Part shown: positions 35,170-46,319 of the stretch, one piece after another
How the letters are laid out: each line of letters starts with the position of its first letter
Numbering within the stretch: the stretch's first letter is position 1
Source of the DNA: Archegozetes longisetosus
Taxonomy: Eukaryota > Arthropoda > Arachnida > Sarcoptiformes > Trhypochthoniidae
Direction: 5' to 3'
DNA length: 64,000 nucleotides
NCBI GenBank assembly: GCA_018873245.2
Contig: JAEMBT020000002.1
Span: 2,014,001-2,078,000, forward strand
Made by a program: the position numbers and the translations under genes
Notes under the pieces: generated by a model
Databases searched by the model: none
The model's input: the letters and a program-made list of their open reading frames with translations, nothing else
What the model was told of the DNA's origin: nothing

Positions 35170-36066
35170 ATGAGTTCGAAATTGATATTTGGTATTTGTT
35201 GTGCACTATTGGCCTTGAATCAGTCATTGGGTCGTCCCGGTATAAATATATTTCAATCTCTAATCCATATTCAACTCTGAGAAAAACTTACATTAACTAA
35301 AATTATATCTTAATGTCTAATTTGTAATAGAATTGAAAAATGAACGGGGTATTGGTTGTTATCAATGCGATGCTACCCCTACTCTAATGGAAGATGTAGA
35401 TTATCTGTTACAACAGGGGTTTACTAAGTATAAGAGTGACTATTGTAAAGTTGCACGATATGTCTCGAATGGTCTGAGAGAGTATCCTGGAGGTGAATGG
35501 GTGGTTTTTATTGGAGCGCATCGATTAATGCAAAACAGAAAGCATTTCGCTGCACAATTCGATAGAGCCCCGAATAGTTTCATTTTGGCGTCATATAAGG
35601 GCATGCACGACGTTCTCGTTGTAAAACCATTGTGTCAAAGGCCTAATCAAGACGGTAAGCAATAGTCTACTGTCAGACAATTATAAAACTTGATTTTATT
35701 GAGTTTTATAAATACATGTACGATTTAATATCATTTTTTACATTAGTGATCAGCAGTGAAGATTCAGCTCGAGATTTGACTCAAATCGAGACAGATATGA
35801 CAGAGGGATTGAAGAGACGACTTGCATCCAACATTAACAGTATATTTGTGAATACCCAAGTTGATTATGAAGAAATTGCTGCACAAGCATACAAATTTGT
35901 CAAACAGACGTGTGATGGGCGATGGTTTGTACTCGTTGGACCTGAACTAGTCCTAAATAACGAGAAACATCTTTGTGGTGTTGCAAAGAAATATTTGGGG
36001 ACCAGTTTCAATGCCACTTATGAATACAGTGATAGTATTCATCTCTTCTCTCCAATTTGTAACTAA
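35170..36066 (+). CDS. Secreted tandem dynein-light-chain-like protein, copy 2 (3 exons)
   Basis: Exons 35170-35239, 35331-35654 and 35747-36066, with introns of 91 and 92 bp (GTATAAAT...TAATAG and GTAAGC...CATTAG), encode 237 residues. All junctions are phase 1. The ATG at 35170 is chosen because it opens the signal peptide. Key positions are Trp80 in WVVFIG, Trp191 in WFVLVG, and Cys33, 36, 62, 125, 187, 208 and 236. Domains are as in copy 1. The LC8 likeness is by pattern only; overall identity is low, so other alpha/beta folds remain possible. Two copies may raise dosage of a secreted product. Confidence 0.72.
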
Positions 36067-36415
36067 AACTAAGATAATTTCCATTAGTGAGTCTAATAGT
36101 TTTCACATTATATAAACTTTAACTAAAGTTCGTTTTCTTTACTTGAAATAAAATTTGATTTCCTCCTTAATTACCAAATGACTTATTTTCTCATTTATTT
36201 GAACATTTCGAAACCCCTTAGTTTTGTGTTTTATTAAACTGTAAAAGCGATTTGGGTCGCTAATATTATGGTTATGAGTAAATTCATATACTTAACTTAA
36301 AAGTTATTACTAAATATTCTAGTGCTTTTTGAGTTATATGAACTTAATGTATTGCAATCTCTCTCTCTCTCTCAACCGATTTCATATATCGATGAATGAA
36401 AAAGCTATATAAAAA

Positions 36416-37609
36416 CGTATAACGCTATTGTTACTGTTAACTTTATACACAGAGTTGTCAACAATTGACTACACCATTTGAATTTTCTTTCACTTCGAAA
36501 CTAACTAATCTAAAACTATACAGTCGACATATTTATAACTATTAACTCCCCAAGTTTTTACAAACAATATCTTGCGATGATTGCATCTTTATAACAATGT
36601 CTAGAGTTATTACAAATTATAAAGAAGGATAATAGTATAGCTAATTGTTGATAACCCTGTATGAATGAATAAAATAGGTTCCATCTAGTTTTCACTTATG
36701 CAGCGTAGTTATTTAAATAAATTATTTAGATTTATCTTAGACTACAGTTAAAGAACTTCGGTTAGATTGCACGAAAAGAATTAATCTTTATTCATCATAG
36801 TTCCTCGTTGGAGTTTCAAAGTATTCGTGAATTTCTTCAAATGACTTGACTGCGGAGATTTTTCGTTTCTTTTATAAACTCGGATATACTTAACATTTGA
36901 GTCATTAACAATAGAAAACAATTTTCATTTGAACGAATAATATTCAAGACAATGTCCTTTTTCAACAGCTGAATTATCGAATAAATGCAAATTGAATAAA
37001 TTTCAAGTTTACTCGGTAATATAACATGAATCGGTTTTATTAGAGATATTGACATAATCATTATAACTATCAATCTAAAATATTGAGTGCAAAATAGGTT
37101 ATCAATAAATATGAGTTTAGTATTGATATTGCTATGAGCTACATTTAACAAAAACTTTTATTTGCTGTATTCATTCGTTTAAAACTTATGTTTTTAGCTC
37201 ACTATATTTCAGAATTCAGTTGAACCTATAATATGAAGTTTGTTTCTAATCATTCTATAAGTTACTAAACTAGCCCTTAATCACCCTTAATTGGTTTCGA
37301 TGTGAATTCTCCAGTCCTTTGATAGACTAAAACAGACTAAACACCTGCGTATTTTAATAAAAAATACAAACATACACTTCAGATTAGATAAGAATGAATT
37401 AATAACAAGGTCATACAAATCTGAAATGAGCACTACATAATCCCTTATCTTGGATACAGAATGAAAAGTTTGCATTTTATTGGTTGTTCAGTGTTCTAAG
37501 TTGAATAACATACTAAACATGTTCTGTATATTAAAGCCGATAAAAGTTCAAAGATTTAGATAATATATGCACTCGATTAACTAGTATGGTTGATACGAGT
37601 CCAGAGACA
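36416..37609. other. Gene-free stretch
   Basis: No supported gene. A hydrophobic frame at 36837-37151 (minus) starts on TTG and has chance-like AT-driven composition. Confidence 0.5.
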
Positions 37610-37611
37610 TA

Positions 37612-38156
37612 CAGGGTTCGCCAGAAAATATGCTGGACTTAATTTTTTTAGTATTTTTCAGACACATATTTTTCATATCACCTACGTAAGACATAGACGA
37701 CTGCGGTTCATAACCATGTGGTTATTTTAAATTGCCTTAGTGTAAAGATGATGAAATTAACAATTGAAAAGTGTTTATAGTCAAGGTTATAATCAAAATT
37801 TTTCAATGGTGGTTTAGAATGGTCCCCTATATTTCTCCGATTTTAATCTGTGCTATTTCTTCCTTTGGGGTGTATTAAAGACCGCGTATATCGATCTAAT
37901 ACGCAAACACTTGAAAATTTAGAGAAACTAGTTGCAAGAGAAATGAACGGAATTCAAACTTCGATACTAGGGCGAGTTATTGACAACTTTAATTTAAAAA
38001 TACATCACATGATGGCCAACAATGGTCCTCACTTTGAGAATATAATTGTATAAACCCTAGTAATTCTACTTTTATTTGATATAAGTTTCGTTATACTATC
38101 TTTAATATTTTTAAAAATAAAAAAAATTAAATTCGGTATATTTTCTGGGAACCCTG
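37612..38156 (+). mobile_element. Deleted Tc1/mariner-like element
   Basis: The ends CAGGGTTCGCCAGAAAATAT and ATATTTTCTGGGAACCCTG are inverted repeats flanked by TA (37610-37611 and 38157-38158). The 545-bp interior keeps only the C-terminus of a transposase. Confidence 0.85.
37835..38053 (+). pseudogene. Tc1/mariner transposase C-terminal fragment
   Basis: One frame reads DFNLCYFFLWGVLK, then a frame change leads into IKDRVYRSNTQTLENLEKLV and on to ILGRVIDNF and ANNGPHFENIIV, ending at TAA 38053. F-L-W-G-x-L-K-D-R-V-Y and the G-x-H-x-E-x-I-I ending are typical of these enzymes. The frameshift and missing catalytic core make it inactive. Confidence 0.8.
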
Positions 38157-38780
38157 TATTAATTTTTAACACAAAATGACTTAATTGTTTGACAGAAGCC
38201 TAACATGTATTCTCCATTGAAATGCTTGATCCACAAGAGTGAATTTTACTCAAAATTTATATATTTTTAATTTTGAATAATGAACAGCCAATAAAACCTA
38301 TGATTTCCATTCCAAGACAAAAGAGAAAATAGGCGTGCGATGCCTCATTCGAGATTTCCACGAGTTTACATAAATAGTATTTGAATTTAGTAACTGGGTT
38401 AAGCATATTGTTGAGAGCAGTACTTTAAAAAGAGTTGTAGAAGGGGTGTTGCCCCTACTGGAAAGTTGAAAATGAGATGTTTATCTAAGATTTCTTGCCA
38501 TTCACCTAGTAAAGTGAAAGATAAGAAAGTTATTCTAAAAAGTAATCGTATTTTGAGAGATAAATCGTCCAAATCCAGTGACTCAGATATACAGAAATTA
38601 AGGATCTTTTTGGTTAATGTAATTATAACACAATAATAATTAATTGGACAAGTTTATCATTTATAGTTCAAGTATTTTTGTAAAAATGTGCGATATTTCT
38701 TATCATTAGATTATTCTTGTAACCGTAAATTTCAAGAAAAATATCACATATACTTTGGACTTGTTCGAAACGAAAAACAG

Positions 38781-38788
38781 TATATAAA
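38781..38788 (+). promoter_or_regulatory. TATA-like box of the secreted orphan
   Basis: TATATAAA lies ~66 bp upstream of the ATG at 38854, matching the arrangement at other secreted genes in the window. Confidence 0.45.
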
Positions 38789-38853
38789 CCCACGACTTAA
38801 TTGTTTTGTACATTTGAAAAAGAAAAGTGTCCTCTGTCGAGATACATAAAACT

Positions 38854-39433
38854 ATGCTTCAAATATCGAGATTCTATTCGATTACAATTTTGTTTGCTAT
38901 AGCTTTTATAAGTTATACAAATCAATGTGAAGAAGATATTGTGTCGTTTGATGAAAAGACAGGTAATTTTTTGCATCAAAATATTCATTCAAAATTTAAC
39001 TTGAATTTTCTTCAATTGAATAGCTTATTTTAACGTAAAAGAAGGATCAGTAGAATATATAACTTGGAGACTATTTTTGTCATACACGAGCCCTAGTTTG
39101 GTGAAAGAATTCGAAGATAGTGTCAAACTATGTCCGAATGGTTTTATCAATTGGAACTTCCTTCAAAGTGTCCAAAAAAGGAACTCACCTTATAAATACA
39201 CACAAGCTTTGGATTTATTCGCCGGCGTTATTCAATCAAATGGACCTGCTTGGGGGAAGTCGAAACTCAAGTCTCTCGATGAAAATATCAAATCAGTTAT
39301 CAAGAAAAGAGAAAGTGAACTAAATCCTAATGGAGATAAGAAAATATATCAACAACATGTTTTCGTTTACGGTAAATGGCAATCTATACACAATCAAACA
39401 ATTACCGCTATTTCGAAATCGACTATTAATTGA
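38854..39433 (+). CDS. Secreted protein of unknown family (2 exons)
   Basis: Exons 38854-38962 and 39051-39433 (88-bp intron, donor GTAATT, acceptor GATCAG) join to 163 residues. Residues 1-27 form a signal peptide ending near SYTNQC. The rest has no family I recognise: EYITWRLFLSYTSPSLVKEF, then LCPNGFINWNFLQS, AGVIQSNGPAWGKSKL, a Lys-rich helix SLDENIKSVIKKRESEL and the ending VYGKWQSIHNQTITAISK. Only two Cys remain after the leader. The acceptor was chosen because it is the only nearby AG that keeps phase and removes no open sequence; an alternative start inside exon 2 is possible. An AATAAA follows ~70 bp after the stop. Probably a lineage-specific secreted protein. Confidence 0.55.
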
Positions 39434-40011
39434 CTGAACCAAATTATTTGAAGCCTTCAAAATTTTGTTTTAATATTGTTAGAATAATGTTTTTCTAATT
39501 AGAAATAAAGAATAATCAACTATAGACTTACTGATCCAAGCATATACTCAATTTCATTAATCTTGAATATTTATTAATTATGAGTGTCGAAGAGTTTCGA
39601 AAAAAATTCTGTTTTTGAAGTTTGTTGAGCTTTGTTGCTGACTGATATCAAAAGTTATGATAAATCTTATAGAACACGATAATAAGCCAATTGAGTTGTC
39701 ATAACGACTAGAATCAAGGAGTATCCTAAAGCTAGGTCAATTATTTATTTTTCTTAAAACTTTCTGCTTCAAATAATTGAGAGATTCTATAGAAAGATCT
39801 TTAGATAATTAAATTTCAGGATACAGTTCTTAACCGGAAAGGTCGTGCGCCTTCGGAACACTTTCTAAATCAAACCTAGCTCAAAATATGCTCAAAGCCA
39901 TACAAAATATCAGGCAATTAACCACTTTTGCAAATGACTTCCAAATTCTGTAAAACTTAAGAATTAAAATATTCATTTACTTTTGGTGCAAAGTTTCAAA
40001 ATACTTTTAAC

Positions 40012-40085
40012 ATACAGCCTCGTTGGTCAATTAGTAATATGTAGGACTCATATTACTATAGATCTAGGTTCAATGCTCTGTGACG
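40012..40085 (+). repeat. tRNA-like block, left arm
   Basis: CGTTGGTCAATTAGTA resembles an A box and TAGGTTCAATGCTC a B box; the anticodon position would read CAT. Stem pairing is incomplete, and this copy is more decayed than the mirror copy. Confidence 0.45.
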
Positions 40086-40489
40086 TTTCATTTTTTTATA
40101 TTTAAAAAAAATATTTTTTAGTTTCTAAAGTCTAATATATTTGAAGCTATTAAACTTTGTTTAACCGGTGGAATATAATAGATAAAGTAATAGATTACAG
40201 AATCTAGTTAAAATCAAGTTTATTTAATTCATCTCAAGCAATATTCTATGATATTCTATGAAAATTTGGCTACACTTATAAGAAGAATTTGTTTGTAATG
40301 ACTTTTTGTTACTTTTGCTTATAATAGAATATTGCTTGAAATGAATTAAATAAACTTGACTTTAACTAGATTCTGTAATCTATTACTTTATCTATTATAT
40401 TCCACCGGTTAAACAAAGTTTAATAGCTTCAAATATATTAGACTTTAGAAACTAAAAATTTTCTTTTATTTTAAAAAAATGAAACACCA

Positions 40490-40565
40490 CAGAGCATCGA
40501 ACCTAGATCTTCTATAGTGGTACGAGTCCTACGTATTACCACTTGACCAACGTGGCTACATGTTA
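40490..40565 (-). repeat. tRNA-like block, right arm
   Basis: The minus strand reads CCACGTTGGTCAAGTGGTAA for the acceptor and D arm, CTCGTAC for a seven-base anticodon loop (CGT), and TAGGTTCGATGCTCTGTGG for the T arm and acceptor. The acceptor stem nearly pairs, but anticodon and T stems have mismatches. Probably a tRNA-derived element part, not a working tRNA. Confidence 0.45.
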
Positions 40566-40745
40566 AAAGTATTTAGAAATTCCGTACCAAAAGTAAATGA
40601 ATATTTTAATTCTTAATTTTTACAGAATTTAGAGGCCATTTGCAAAAATGGTTAATTGCCTGATATTTTGTTTGGCTTTGAGCATATTTTGAGTTAGGTT
40701 TGATTTAGAAAGCATTCCGAAAGCGCGCGACTTTTCCGGTTTAAA

Positions 40746-43424
40746 GTGAACCTGCTTATAGTGAAAATCTAATATTGTGAACACATTCTTGTGCACCAAT
40801 AGACTGTATATTCATATTATTGAAATCTTTTGAAACGCTGAAAGAATAAAAAAATCTAATTAAAATATTTTTGAAACCAACGAAGGATTCAATTATCATC
40901 AAGTTTTTCAAAATGAAAATGTTATCAACTTAGTCAGAAACTGAGAACTTTTTTATGTTGCTAAAACTTATCAAGATTTATGAAGAAAATTCTCAGAGAC
41001 TTTAGTCTCGCTCTGAAAATTCTCAAATATAGATCAAATAGGTATTAATGGTATGATTACAGCTTTAGAGAACACCCAAGTCTATTTTAAATTACGGTTC
41101 AACAATTAATATTTCTACGGAAACGTTTATGGTAAATCCTGGGGCCATATTCTTGAACGATTGAAAATTGCAAAACATAAGGCGATTGCAAATAGTTCAT
41201 TGCAATCTTACCATTCTTATTGTACACTTTTGCAATATTGCTAATTTTGTAAAGTTTCCAGAATGCAGCTTCTGATTATAGCTTGCGTAAACACTGACCT
41301 TTTATCTACTAAAGGACTTACAATAACGAATTTAAAACATAAAATTTTAGAGACATAGGAAATGTATTTCTAAGAAAAAATTCTACATTTCTTTTAAACT
41401 AACGGAATTCCAGAGTAATGGCCGAAGAAGACACACGGCTTATCTCGAATATGAGCACCACTTAAACTCTATTTAGTATACGATAAAGAAGTGATCGCTA
41501 ATCCGCAGCCCGTTGACTGATTTTTCTGGCTCTTTGACACATCGGGTAACTTTAACGCTTTATGCCCCTTTAGTTGGAAATTCAAATTATTTTTTCCCAA
41601 AAAACTTAAGAGAGTTTTCATAACGAAACTGAAAGTCAAATGGATATCAAGTTGCGATCATGCTATTTTTGAGAATCATCGATAACATATAATTGATCTT
41701 TAAAACTGTAATCCCGATATATATAAACAATACCTACAAATGAACACAAGGATCTTAAAAAACACTAGATTTAAAAATATATATTTTTTCAACTTGTTCA
41801 ATAGTCTTTAGTCCAAGTGAATCATCAATTAAGTTAATATTGTTAAAAAAGCAATACCAAACATCGAAATCTCCAAATAAGCAAAATCTTTGAGTAAATT
41901 TCAAATTAAAAAAATTTGCTTCTGTTATTAATTGTTTACTGGCCTTTAGGTTGAAGAGTCAAATTTTCTAGTCCTTTGTCACTAAAAGGTTGGTGATCAC
42001 TACTATAAAGTATCGATACAAGCTAACATACAAAACGTTGGTATGCAAATAATTTTTGAAGACAATTCCATCTTCACTAAAACTTTAGGCATGCAATAAT
42101 TAAACTTTATATAGTAATGTTCGTACGCATTGTATATTCCCCTTAGTATAACACCAAAAAAGCTCAACCTGTAATGGTTGTAGGAACGAAATGTTTGTAT
42201 CGTTAGACTCGTCGAGGGGTCGAATAAAAGTATTATGGTTACTAGAAAGTCACTACTGGTCATTTTGGTAAACCTAAAATCAATGTTGACTGAAGAACTT
42301 CAATATCATATAGTGAACGGGCATCAAATATCTGCTTTTGATAATAGTGTGATTGTAATTGATGGGTCTGTAGATAGACTTCTAACCAGTTTGATTCAAG
42401 TTGAGAGCGAGAGAGCGATTGCGGTTAAGACAATTTTCAAAAATGCGGAACCTGCTTTCAGCCGAATATTTTGTTAAATTGTGCGTACGATTTCACTTTC
42501 TATTTTCTCATTTCATTGAAAAGTATAAAGATTTACCTCGTTGTAGGAAAGTCGAGTTATGATTCATTCAGTTTTTTGAATAATTATTCCCTCAAACGTC
42601 TGTAAATAATTTCATTTTGTTAAAATCTTTCATTCTTGTGAATATTCTCTGCGATCAATTTGATTAATTTTGCAATTAATTTACCAGAAGATGATATAGT
42701 TTACACTAAATTTGGTTACAAGCATGTTTCCTAACTTTGATTAAATAGTTTAAGTTTTATACAATAACGTCAGAAAAAGTGTAATCAAATATAAGCTTAA
42801 TTAAATATTTTGATCATCAGTAGCACTATTATGTCTTCTCTGAATTTAAACTAAAAGTTGATTGACGCAATCCAATATTGGCCTATCTCTTAATAGTTGT
42901 TATGCATTGAAAAGAATTTCAACATTACTATTGGATTCATAGTTCGTAAAATACTTTAATTCTTTCAATACGTATTCCATGCTGAAAAGGAAAACTAGTT
43001 TAAATCAATCGTTTATCTTATGAACTGTGAATTTGATAGTAATATTGAAAAGTTTCTTCAACGTATAGCAGTTGTGAAGAGATAGACTTGTACCGGATTG
43101 TGTCAATCAATTATTGGCCTCGACCTCAGCCTAATAGTAAGATTAGTAATAGAGAAATAGATAGAAGCTTCTAAATTTAGAAACATATTGATAAAATGTC
43201 AAAAAATTGGTTGTATTTCATAATAAGTTAAATAACAAGTAAGAATCAAAACAAATTAATCTAATCAAAACCTGAAATCAGTGCTCATCTTAAATAAAGT
43301 TTAAGCAACTTAAAAATTGAAAAAATTATTATTTGATTTTAGGTTCTATTTAATTGTTCAAAACATTTATTTATTCTGTTTGATGTCAATCAATGATTCG
43401 AGACAAGGTAGACTCTTTTCTTAC
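40746..43424. other. Mostly empty stretch with one weak ORF
   Basis: Around 41145-41275 there is a possible small MITE (CCATATTCTTGAACG against CATTCTGGAAA ends, weak). An ATG frame at 42235-42477 (80 codons, TEELQYHIVNGHQISAFDNS inside) has more balanced composition than the surroundings but no recognised motif. Nothing else supported. Confidence 0.4.
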
Positions 43425-43569
43425 CGTTTAATGAGTTATGAATATATTCTTTAAAAGTTACAGGGAGCTTCGAGTATCTACTGAATAGTGTGTCCGAAAA
43501 ATTGCCACCAATATTAAAAAGTTTATAATTATTGTTGGCGTGTACTTTACACGAAATGCTAATTAGAAA
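43425..43569 (-). other. Candidate orphan exon
   Basis: A minus-strand frame between a possible acceptor (GGTTTCAG) and a strong donor (AACG|GTAAGA) encodes FLISISCKVHANNNYKLFNI then GGNFSDTLFSRYSKLPVTFK. No ATG or partner exon was found. It could be an internal exon of an unseen gene or a fragment. Confidence 0.25.
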
Positions 43570-43639
43570 CTGAAACCAGATTTGTTCTTTTTGTTTCACA
43601 CTTTAGTGACAATGAGTGTCTTTAATTTTGACGAGATTG

Positions 43640-43837
43640 GTTACTAGCGTTTTAATTTGCCTGGGCTTTAGATGTATGTCCGCGAGGTGATGCCTCTGCT
43701 GGACTCTAGGGTTCAAGTCAGACAGAATCTCTAGAGTGATTTGACTTTTTTTATATCGCATCCAATTTACATGTGTGGACACATTTTAATTGGTTGAACA
43801 CATTTAAACGTCTAGTACGTAACGATGCATTAAAATA
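43640..43837 (+). repeat. Weak tRNA-like patch and flank
   Basis: GGGTTCAAGTCAGAC near 43709 looks like a B box in a GC-richer patch, but no matching A box or cloverleaf is convincing. Probably an old SINE fragment. Confidence 0.25.
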
Positions 43838-44077
43838 TAGTAAACTCGTGGCAGTATAAATTTGCCTATTATATTGTATAAATGAACCTACTTTTTGAAC
43901 AAATGCGTTAACTCATAGGCCATTTGGTATGAATTAAAAATCTTTCTACACTGAATTCAATATAGAAAGTATTTTTAATCCACAGTAAAAGGCCTATTGA
44001 GTTAACTCATTTCTTCAAAAAAGAGGTTCAAATGAAAACTTCAATAAGTAAATTTATATCGCCACGAGTTTACAATA
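43838..44077. mobile_element. Foldback element, ~112 bp arms
   Basis: Arms 43838-43949 and 43962-44077 are inverted copies: TAGTAAACTCGTGGC against GCCACGAGTTTAC outside, and TTAACTCATAGGCC against GGCCTATTGAGTTAA inside. The loop is about 12 bp. Non-coding. Confidence 0.8.
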
Positions 44078-44249
44078 GTATTACTGATGCCTGTATACCC
44101 GCTTTTACTGATGTCTAGGATTTTAGTTTACTTTCATTAACTCTAGATATATGAATCACACATCCACATGATTTGGCGGGTGCGGGTGTATTTTTTATTC
44201 AATGGAATACCCGCATTGAAATTGTACAATAGGATTAAATGCAAATTCA

Positions 44250-44420
44250 ACATCGAAACAATTGTTCGCCATACCTGTAACCAATTTTTTAAGTGAATGG
44301 AATTTCAATTATGCTTGATTAACATAAACTGATAGATCTAGCATAAATCCGGATAAAGTCGAAAAATTGCTATTTACTAGATCCAATTTCGATACTGCAA
44401 AATATGACTTAAATGTTATT
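44250..44420 (+). pseudogene. hAT transposase C-terminal relic
   Basis: The plus strand reads FAIPVTNFLSEWNFNYA, a stop, then TDRSSINPDKVEKLLFTRSN and FD. It is related to the relic at 23880-24030 (S-E/D-E-x-N-F-N-Y-A ... D-R-x-S-x-x-P-D). Two stops in the middle show decay. Confidence 0.6.
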
Positions 44421-44960
44421 TTGAATATTAATTTGAAAGAACTTTATAATGCCTGAATTCAGATTTAATAAAAATATTGAAATGTGGATGTAAAGCTTGG
44501 CAGTTGCGAGCTAGCGTGGATGCAAGAATTTCAGAGAATACACACGTCTAATTAGCTCAAAAGCTCAAACGTTGAATTTAAAGAATTCATAAAAACTGAA
44601 AACTGTCTGGTTTGCACGTTATATACTGAATAAAATCATTTGAAATTAAACCTTCTATTTACTTTGATACCTCAACTTCTAAAATACTTTTTCAAGCCTT
44701 TATCTTATGTAAAATATTGTTTGAAAAATTCAAAATAAAGAATTTAAAAAAATGAATTAATCGTGAACTGAGCGAATTAAAAAAAACTTTATTAGTCCTA
44801 AAGTAGTTATTACTCTAAAAAGTTATTTTAATTGAAAATAAGATGCGATTAATAGGTTTCATCATAAAAGCCAATGGCAATATAAAAGTCCTAAAATATA
44901 GAAATTTAGAAAAGTTGCATTTGATTATCCTTAAGTAAACTCTAATAATATCGTTCAAAA

Positions 44961-45728
44961 TTAATAAAATACTTGAACTTTTTTAAGTTCTTTTTTGTAT
45001 TGATCTTGAAGTTCAATTAACTCTTGTTGGGCGACAAAATCTTCTTCAGTGAGTGTTTCAAAATTTAGCGCTTTTTCGATCTTAGTCGAAGCTTCAGAAA
45101 ATAGTTCCTGAGCTATGAGTACTTTTGCGATCCATAAATAGTTTGTTTTCCATTTAGGTTTGAGTCCATCAGCTCTTTCCAGCGCAAGCAAGGCGTCCGA
45201 ATAACTAGATTTGATTGAAGTACTGAAGTAAACTGAGGCATAACTTCTCTGAACTGCGCTCAGACTTGAGACTTCATAAGACCATCGGCCGTACATGGAG
45301 TATAGCATAAAATCATTTGGTTTTAAAGCCATGGCTTTATCCAAATTGTCTTTAATTTGAATTTGGAGCTTTACGCGCTCGTTACTTGATACAAAACCTG
45401 TAGCTCTTCCGGCAGAAGCACAGAACCACTTCATACAGTCTATTGAGTTAGGATCCAAATCCAAAGCCATTTTTGAGTGCTGAAGAGCTTCTAAAACGTA
45501 ATGCTCTTCATTCTTCTTGTCATTCTCTTTAATCGACGCATAGCTTAGTATGAGCTCATTCTTAGCCATCCGCCAGAGAATTTTTGCATTTGTTGACCTA
45601 ATAATTGCATATAATTTGTCTTTATTTGAAGAGTGATCATCGATAGCTTTATCCCAAAGCTCGGCATCAATGTCAATCGGCATAATGGTTAATTTTTGAG
45701 TCGTATTTAAATTATTGCTAGTCATCAT
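44961..45728 (-). CDS. RMDN-family (regulator of microtubule dynamics) protein
   Basis: An intronless 255-residue frame starts MMTSNNLNTTQKLT. Motifs in order are RMAKNELILSYASI (~53-66), ALQHSKMALDLDPNS, CMKWFCASAGRATGF, LDKAMALKPNDFMLYSMYGR followed by WSYEVSSLS, and YSDALLALERADGLKPKW. These TPR-like helices and the G-R-W-x-Y-E-V block are typical of the RMD-1/RMDN1-3 family. Members bind microtubules or tether mitochondria and ER. No N-terminal membrane anchor or mitochondrial leader is obvious, so it resembles the soluble forms. Absence of introns may reflect a retrocopy or intron loss. The second Met is an equally good start. Confidence 0.82.
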   Translation of the reverse strand: MMTSNNLNTTQKLTIMPIDIDAELWDKAIDDHSSNKDKLYAIIRSTNAKILWRMAKNELILSYASIKENDKKNEEHYVLEALQHSKMALDLDPNSIDCMKWFCASAGRATGFVSSNERVKLQIQIKDNLDKAMALKPNDFMLYSMYGRWSYEVSSLSAVQRSYASVYFSTSIKSSYSDALLALERADGLKPKWKTNYLWIAKVLIAQELFSEASTKIEKALNFETLTEEDFVAQQELIELQDQYKKELKKVQVFY

Positions 45729-45995
45729 TGAAATAATGAAACTTTATCAAAAGTTGGCTACCTATTTACGAATGCAGTTTTGAAAACTAGTAAAACTTGA
45801 CTTTATCGTTTAATTCAATTTATTGTCACTGTTTTCATGTATCGACAGCGATGGCTAGTGAGGTACATGTGCTGTGCTTGTGTTCTCAATCTTGTCATTC
45901 AAGGTTACACGCCAGTCTGGTTCATTCTGAACTGCATAAAATAAATATTTGATATTTATTGCGTAAGCTTCAAACTCTAAAAATACTATGCTAAT

Positions 45996-46315
45996 GCTAA
46001 CAGCGTGCATCGTCACACTGGTAGGCAGTGTTTGCTTAGGTCAGGTACAGATTGTAAATGACGTACTGAAAAAGCATTCATATATTCATTCATGTGTAGC
46101 AATTGCTATTCACAATCGAACTGATATATTGGTATTGAACTTGTTATTGCAGTCAGTTAAAAATTATGGATATATCAGTCCTATTCTGAATATATTATGA
46201 ACAGCAATTGTTACATGAATGATAACATAAATGCTTCTTCAATACGTTGTTTACAATCTGTACTTGACCTAAGATAAGCACGCACTGCATGTGTGGCAAT
46301 GCATGTGCTAAACGC
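45996..46315. mobile_element. Foldback element, ~115 bp arms
   Basis: Arms at ~45996-46112 and ~46202-46315 are inverted copies, for example AGGTCAGGTACAGATTGTAA against TTACAATCTGTACTTGACCT, and CATTCATGTGTAGCAATTGC against GCAATTGTTACATGAATG. Frames on both strands are shadows of the repeat. Confidence 0.75.
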
Positions 46316-46319
46316 AAGT

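Larger units (their letters stand above)
32872..36415. repeat. Near-perfect palindrome, two ~1.7 kb arms, 146 bp spacer
   Basis: Left arm ~32872-34592 and right arm ~34739-36415 are reverse complements. Position x on the left maps to 69331 minus x on the right without an indel over 32971-34592. The encoded proteins are identical. The only length difference seen is at 32909-32970, where the left arm has a long (TG)n(AG)n tract and the right arm only a short CT run. Each arm carries one full gene copy, in head-to-head (divergent) arrangement. Identity this high means recent duplication, ongoing gene conversion, or an assembly artefact. Confidence 0.93.
39835..40742. mobile_element. Large foldback element with tRNA-like sequence in both arms
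   Basis: Arms ~39835-40249 and 40324-40742 are inverted copies with moderate divergence. Outer ends CCGGAAAGGTCGTGCGC and GCGCGCGACTTTTCCGG lie next to TTAA on both sides. Inner ends are AAGCAATATTCTAT and ATAGAATATTGCTT. Both arms contain a tRNA-like block (40012-40085 plus and 40490-40565 minus). No protein is encoded. Confidence 0.8.

Noticed and set aside
40490-40565. Functional tRNA gene
   Set aside because: Anticodon and T stems mismatch, and the mirror copy in the other foldback arm is more decayed; annotated as tRNA-like only.
41145-41275. Small MITE with CCATATTCTTGAACG-like ends
   Set aside because: End similarity is too weak and no target duplication was found.
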